A stretch of 64,000 nucleotides of DNA, from the NCBI RefSeq assembly GCF_003815535.1, contig NZ_RPFZ01000001.1:310001-374000 (forward strand). The letters run 5' to 3'. The notes under the pieces were generated by a model. It saw only the letters and a program-made list of their open reading frames with translations, searched no databases and had not been told where the DNA came from. A program made the position numbers and the translations under genes. Of this stretch, positions 59,763-64,000 are shown piece by piece (position 1 is the stretch's first letter; each line of letters begins with the position of its first letter). Source of the stretch: Aurantiacibacter spongiae. Its GTDB lineage: Bacteria > Pseudomonadota > Alphaproteobacteria > Sphingomonadales > Sphingomonadaceae.

Positions 59763-62759
59763 CTAAACCTCCAGCACCTTCATCACCTCGTCGCCGAGGT
59801 GGTTCACCACCTTCACGGCCACGCGGCCATCCTTCGGCTTTGCGAACGGCCGTGAACGCACGCGATTGAGGCTGTCCCAGGCTTCCTGATCCACCTCCGC
59901 TTTCAGCGTTGTCTTCAGCGCCTTGTAGGGATCGTTGGCACCAGGGAAGTAGGCGTGGCGGACGAAGAAGCTTTCGTAATTGTAGTCGGTGTCGATGAAC
60001 CACACGGCGATGTCGTCGGCATCGCCGCTTTCGATCTGGCCGCCCTTATACATATCGACGCCCATCACCTCGATGCTGACCATGCCCTCGCCGTTTTCAT
60101 TGGCGCCTTCGTCGTGCACCTGAATGTCAGGCTCGCCGAATACGGTGAACAGGTTGCCAGCGCCCGTATTCGCAAGGTCTGGCATGTGCAGGTCGGGATT
60201 GATGCGGGCCTGCAGGACGGTGAGCGGGCCCATCTTGGTGACCTCACCGGCGTGCGCATCGAAGTTGAAGGCAGCCGCTATCAGGATGTCGAAGCCGTTC
60301 TCCTGTGCCTCACGTGCAGCGGCGACGACCTGCGGGCGCGTGATGGTGCCGTATTCGGGGCCAACGAATACCGCGGCACGGCGTGTCGGGCCGGCTTCGG
60401 TTTCCTCTTCGTCCTCGGCTTCGGTCAGCGATTTCTGGCGCACGATGCCTTCGGCGACGATCCATTCGCCGGGCCACAGCTTCATGCTTTCGAATACGAG
60501 CTTGTCGTCCTTGGCACGCTGCTGGACGCCCGAGCGCTTGAGGTTTTCGAGCACCATTTCGGCGAAGTCGGCGCGTTCGCCGCTTTCGCCCTTCTTGGCC
60601 CTGCCCTCAGCCGCCTCGATCTCGTCGAACAGGCTGTCGTCCACGTCCACGGCGGGGACGCGGTGGGGTGAAAGGCTCTCGACCGTGAAGGGGCCAGCCA
60701 CACGCACGCGCGTTTTGTCCTCGTAAGGCTGGTCGTAGAGATATTCGGTGTCCGCCTTGGCGGCGATGCTGGCGTCGATTTCCTGCTGGCGCTCGATGCG
60801 CAAGCGCCACCATTCGGCGTGCAGTTCCTCGGCGCGCGGGTCGTTCCACGGATCGACAGGGTGTTCGGGCAGCGTCTCCAGCGTGTAGTCGCGGTCCAGT
60901 TCCTCGTTCAGCTTAGTAAGCCACTTGGTGCGCACGGCATCGGAGCCGGGTCCGCGCGCCTTCTCCAGCGCCTTTGCAGCATCTTCAGGCCACGGCGCGC
61001 CGGGTTCGCGCGGCATGGTCCATTCCTCGAAGGGCGGCAGGTCGGGGTCGGAGCCGTCCCGGCCGCGCATCGCGTTGATGTCGGCGCGCAGGGGTTCGAG
61101 CTTTTCCTGATACTCCTCCCAGATCGTGTCGATCTCGGCATTGTTGGCGATGCTTTTGAGCGTGATGTGCGGCACGCGCTTGTAGACGAAGCCCTGGCGG
61201 ATGCGGCCCTGCGTCGGCGTGTCGCGCGGCGGGGTGCGGGTGATCTCGCCTTCCTTCACCTGCCCTTCGCGGCTGTCGGCGAGCAGATACCAGGGATAGC
61301 GCGCGCCCATGATCCGCGCCCGGGCGAGCGCGAGCGCGACCCGGCTCGTGTCGATCGTGATCCACCGCCGCCCCCACTGCTCGGCTACATAGGCGGTGGT
61401 GCCCGAGCCGCAGGTGGGATCGAGCACCAGATCGCCGGGATCGGTGGTCATCAGGATGCAGCGTTCGGCGGCCTTACTTACCGTCTGGACGACGTAGATT
61501 TTCTCTTCTCCGAACCCGCCAGTTCGAGTGTCGTCCCAAACATCGTTCCGAGGTTTTACGGGAAAGTCGTCGAAGTATCGGATGTAATTCAGAGATCGAC
61601 CCACGCCCATCAGTCGATCAGCCTTCGTAAGCTGATCGAGACCTCGCTTATTCGTTTTGAAAGTTCCGCCCCCAGGAGTGAAACGGGTTGCCTGAAAATG
61701 ATATTCCCGGAGATCGCCACCGCTAGCGCTTCGGGCACTGGTAAGCGGATTAGGTCGATAAATTCGAGCACCATCTGGCAACGCTTCACGGCCTTCAAAT
61801 TCGTCCGTGGTCAAGCGCCGCCGAGTGCCATCTGGTAGCAAAACCAGACGGAGGTTCACCTCCTCCGAAGGGTCCCGCATCTCGTAGAGAGGCCGGTATT
61901 TTACGGTTTCGCGAGATTTGGCATACCAAACAATGAAATCGACCGTATTGTCCAAAACTCCCGCGCCTTTGCCGGTCGTCTTACGAAACATGACCTGCGT
62001 ACAAAAATTCTCCTCCCCGAACACCTCGTCCATAAGCGCCCGCACACGGTGGACGTTCTCGTCGCCGATCTGGACGAAGACGCTGCCGCTCTCGGTCAGG
62101 AGATCGCGCGCCACGGTCAAGCGATCGCGCAGATAGGTGAGGTAGGAGTGAATGCCGTCCGCCCAGGTGTCGCGGAAGGCCTTCACCTGTTCCGGCTCGC
62201 GGGTGAGGTGGTCGGCCTTGCCGTCCTTCACGTCGCGCGATGTGGTGGACCACTGGAAGTTGGAGTTGAACTTGATGCCATAGGGCGGGTCGATATAGAT
62301 GCACTGCACCTGGCCCTTCAGCCCCTCGCGCTCGGCCAGAGATGCCATCACCTTCAGCCCGTCGCCCAGGATCATGCGGTTCGACCAGTGCTGGTCATGC
62401 GCGTAGAATTCGGTCCGCGCCTCCGGATCGACGCCGTTGAAATCGGCGAATAGGTCCGGCGCGTCGTCGGCTTCGTCGCGCTGACTGGCGCGCTTCAGAT
62501 CTTCGATTAGCGCCTTGGGATGAATCTTCTCCTGGATGTAGAGCGGCGGCGCCTCGACCACGAGGTCCGACCAGTCCGCCACATCCTTCCCCCGCCACAC
62601 CAGCTGCGGATCGAGATCGCGGTTGCGCCGCTCGTAAGCCACCTCGATCGGCCGCTTGGTCTCGGCATCGACGAAGGTCTCGAGCTCCGCCGTGGGCGCA
62701 TTCTTGCGCGTCGCCTCGTGATGCGTGAGCGTTTCGACGCGGAGGGGTTTCTTGGCCAT
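59763..62759 (-). CDS. mod: Type III-like adenine DNA methyltransferase (Mod)
   Basis: The 998-residue protein has YIDPPYGIKFN (motif IV, DPPY) near residue 155, SVFVQIGDENVHRVRALMDEV, then LVLDPTCGSGTTAYVAEQWG (motif I with FxGxG) near residue 440. This order marks the beta class typical of type III Mod. The target recognition domain lies between. The C-terminal 500 residues are longer than in most Mod subunits. Its ATG overlaps the DUF3883 stop. Confidence 0.92.
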   Translation of the reverse strand: MAKKPLRVETLTHHEATRKNAPTAELETFVDAETKRPIEVAYERRNRDLDPQLVWRGKDVADWSDLVVEAPPLYIQEKIHPKALIEDLKRASQRDEADDAPDLFADFNGVDPEARTEFYAHDQHWSNRMILGDGLKVMASLAEREGLKGQVQCIYIDPPYGIKFNSNFQWSTTSRDVKDGKADHLTREPEQVKAFRDTWADGIHSYLTYLRDRLTVARDLLTESGSVFVQIGDENVHRVRALMDEVFGEENFCTQVMFRKTTGKGAGVLDNTVDFIVWYAKSRETVKYRPLYEMRDPSEEVNLRLVLLPDGTRRRLTTDEFEGREALPDGARIYRPNPLTSARSASGGDLREYHFQATRFTPGGGTFKTNKRGLDQLTKADRLMGVGRSLNYIRYFDDFPVKPRNDVWDDTRTGGFGEEKIYVVQTVSKAAERCILMTTDPGDLVLDPTCGSGTTAYVAEQWGRRWITIDTSRVALALARARIMGARYPWYLLADSREGQVKEGEITRTPPRDTPTQGRIRQGFVYKRVPHITLKSIANNAEIDTIWEEYQEKLEPLRADINAMRGRDGSDPDLPPFEEWTMPREPGAPWPEDAAKALEKARGPGSDAVRTKWLTKLNEELDRDYTLETLPEHPVDPWNDPRAEELHAEWWRLRIERQQEIDASIAAKADTEYLYDQPYEDKTRVRVAGPFTVESLSPHRVPAVDVDDSLFDEIEAAEGRAKKGESGERADFAEMVLENLKRSGVQQRAKDDKLVFESMKLWPGEWIVAEGIVRQKSLTEAEDEEETEAGPTRRAAVFVGPEYGTITRPQVVAAAREAQENGFDILIAAAFNFDAHAGEVTKMGPLTVLQARINPDLHMPDLANTGAGNLFTVFGEPDIQVHDEGANENGEGMVSIEVMGVDMYKGGQIESGDADDIAVWFIDTDYNYESFFVRHAYFPGANDPYKALKTTLKAEVDQEAWDSLNRVRSRPFAKPKDGRVAVKVVNHLGDEVMKVLEV

Positions 62760-63718
62760 CAGGCGGGGTCCTTGTCTTTAGGAACGGCCTGCCACTGCAG
62801 ACATTGAAACTCGAAGCTCGACTCCATTTGTGCGGCATCGAAATACTGTATTCGACGGCGCTTGGGATCGAGGGCGTTCGTTACTAGCGCGAGTTGCCAG
62901 CGGCGGAGACTATTCTCCCCATCTTCGGCTTTAATCCTGACATCAGCGTTGCGCTCCGACCGAGTGATGTAAAACGCGTCCCGTCCACCCGCAGTGCCTT
63001 TCACCTCGACACACCAAATCTCCCCGGTCGAGCGATCCGCAAATTCGAGATCGTAGCCGAAACCCCGCTGTTGTTGCCTGTCCTTGAAACGATAGGCTTT
63101 GCCAAAGTCGGCCTTCACAGCCGAGATGGCGGCGCGCTCGACCTTGCGTTTCAGGACGGGGTCAATCGGAGCTGCAGCACCAGGATCGACGCCATCATCA
63201 CTCGCGCCGTCGCTCACTCTTTCCCGATATTTCAGGAGTGGCTTGACCAGCTCCATCCTCGACTTCTTATCGACGCCATTTTCGCGGACATAGGAAAATG
63301 ATCGAAGGCTATCTCCCTTCGGCAGCAAGCAATCTCTCGCTGCCGCCGGAATGCTTACTGCGTAGGGCGCACGCGCCGAATAGCTGAAAGGGCCGATGTC
63401 GTGAGAATCTTCCAGATTGTCAGCATCTGGCCGGGGACGATTGCCCCCGATGATTGAAGCGTTCTCATACCAGCCTACTACGACAGACGGATCAGCCTTG
63501 GTCGGCCTGGACACGAAAAAAATCAGCCAGTCGTCACCACTTTGTGTCACAGGGAAGTTGCCGCCGTTGGGCGGAAAATATCCATAATACTGCTTCCGAT
63601 ACGGACGGAAGATATACTTTTCATGCCCTTCTTGGCCCCAGCGCCCTGAAAGCTCGCCACCGGTGTAGTCGTCGGACCAGTCGACAGTCACCACCGCAAT
63701 GTTGCGAGGTTCGCTCAT
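62759..63718 (-). CDS. DUF3883-type nuclease-like protein
   Basis: The 319-residue protein has a C-terminal Mrr-like domain: FGKAYRFKDRQQQRGFGYD, LEFADRSTGEIWCVEVKGT (PD-D/E-x-K pattern with E-V-K). ITRSERNADVRI and WQLALVTNAL follow. The N-terminal 150 residues are of unknown fold. A restriction or sensor role beside Res and Mod is likely. It overlaps both neighbours. Confidence 0.78.
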   Translation of the reverse strand: MSEPRNIAVVTVDWSDDYTGGELSGRWGQEGHEKYIFRPYRKQYYGYFPPNGGNFPVTQSGDDWLIFFVSRPTKADPSVVVGWYENASIIGGNRPRPDADNLEDSHDIGPFSYSARAPYAVSIPAAARDCLLPKGDSLRSFSYVRENGVDKKSRMELVKPLLKYRERVSDGASDDGVDPGAAAPIDPVLKRKVERAAISAVKADFGKAYRFKDRQQQRGFGYDLEFADRSTGEIWCVEVKGTAGGRDAFYITRSERNADVRIKAEDGENSLRRWQLALVTNALDPKRRRIQYFDAAQMESSFEFQCLQWQAVPKDKDPA

Positions 63719-64000
63719 GCCACAACCCTGTCAATCCATTGTTTGATCACGCCTTCGAACTCGGTCTGTATCGTCCATTTGTCGGTGAACTCGGCAAAGG
63801 CCCAGCGCCCCATGGTCCCGAGGTTGTTCACCCCGGGCACCCAGTAGGTAGCCATCGTGTCAGCCTTGTCCTTGGCGTCTTCATCGCGGAACCCCTTGAT
63901 CTCGACCACGAGATTGAGCGGGTCGTCCGCGCCATTTCCGTCGTCGATCTGCAAGATGAAGTCCGGTCGATATCGTCGCGCCTCGCCGCCGGCACGATAG
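63715..64000 (-). CDS. res: Type III restriction subunit Res, C-terminal end (partial)
   Basis: The frame enters from the right edge and reads YRAGGEARRYRPDFILQIDD, then NLVVEIKGFRDEDAKDKADT and a stop overlapping the DUF3883 ATG. PD near the start and E-I-K further on are the nuclease motif at the end of type III Res. The rest, including the helicase motifs, is outside the window, so integrity is unknown. Confidence 0.85.
   Translation of the reverse strand, partial: YRAGGEARRYRPDFILQIDDGNGADDPLNLVVEIKGFRDEDAKDKADTMATYWVPGVNNLGTMGRWAFAEFTDKWTIQTEFEGVIKQWIDRVVA

Noticed and set aside
35700-64000. Second copy of the tRNA-Pro 3' end that would mark the island's other edge
   Set aside because: I did not see one by eye within the window, so the island end is left undefined.

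Overview
The window is a GC-rich alphaproteobacterial chromosome segment. Gene content and order point to the Sphingomonadales, most likely an Erythrobacteraceae-like organism. Pointers are a tkt-gap-pgk-fba run, 6S RNA between zapA and the 5-formyl-THF cyclo-ligase gene, a DUF2842 protein, GapR, and a glycosyltransferase/acyl-CoA-dehydrogenase-like/PIG-L/NodS-like operon. This placement rests on recognition, not on a database search.

Region 1 (1-13.9 kb) is part of a temperate prophage or phage-like element. Two divergent early operons flank an immunity region at 5.7-6.8 kb. The leftward operon (5683 down to 1 and beyond) carries a Cro-like protein and a recombination/replication set: exonuclease, Rad52-like annealing protein, SSB, GapR, HNH nuclease, NinB-like protein, DnaA-domain-IV protein and RusA resolvase. 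A LexA/CI-type repressor and a small lipoprotein gene lie between the operons. Three perfect copies of the operator GTTGGATANNNCCAAC sit in and beside the two early promoters. The rightward operon (6.8-13.9 kb) consists mainly of short overlapping genes. It includes a Lar/MazG-like fusion, an HNH endonuclease, a cytosine-5 methyltransferase with a second reading frame inside it, an AlpA-like excisionase and a tyrosine integrase at the element end.

Region 2 (13.9-35.7 kb) is core chromosome: SLC13 permease, tRNA-Leu, suhB, efp, M23 peptidase, L,D-transpeptidase lipoprotein, thiE, class I aldolase, pgk, gap, tkt, zapA, 6S RNA, folate cyclo-ligase, an Fpg-like glycosylase, tRNA-Asp, the branched-chain 2-oxoacid dehydrogenase genes, thyA, a nucleotide-sugar epimerase and tRNA-Pro. 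The E1-beta gene is broken by an 8-bp tandem duplication.

Region 3 (35.7 kb to the right edge) looks like a genomic island beginning at tRNA-Pro with a 700-residue integrase. It holds a decaying oxidative-stress cluster: a truncated SDR, a Zn-alcohol dehydrogenase, an SRPBCC gene with an amber codon, and a large catalase with an internal deletion. A DUF892 ferritin-like gene follows, then the glycosyltransferase operon, two YetF proteins, a CPBP-protease/regulator operon, two IS5-family elements, a hydrolase lacking its 5' part, and an envelope-stress group (DUF3618, holin-like, BrkB) with candidate EcfG promoters. A ThiF/DUF6791-DUF6527 remnant comes next. Last is a five-gene overlapping leftward operon, cut by the right edge: type III Res, DUF3883 nuclease-like protein, Mod methyltransferase, GIY-YIG protein and a UvrD-like helicase with an N-terminal ParE/RelE-like domain. 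This operon is the best candidate for an unusual defence system. Several of the frameshifts could be sequencing errors and need read-level checking.
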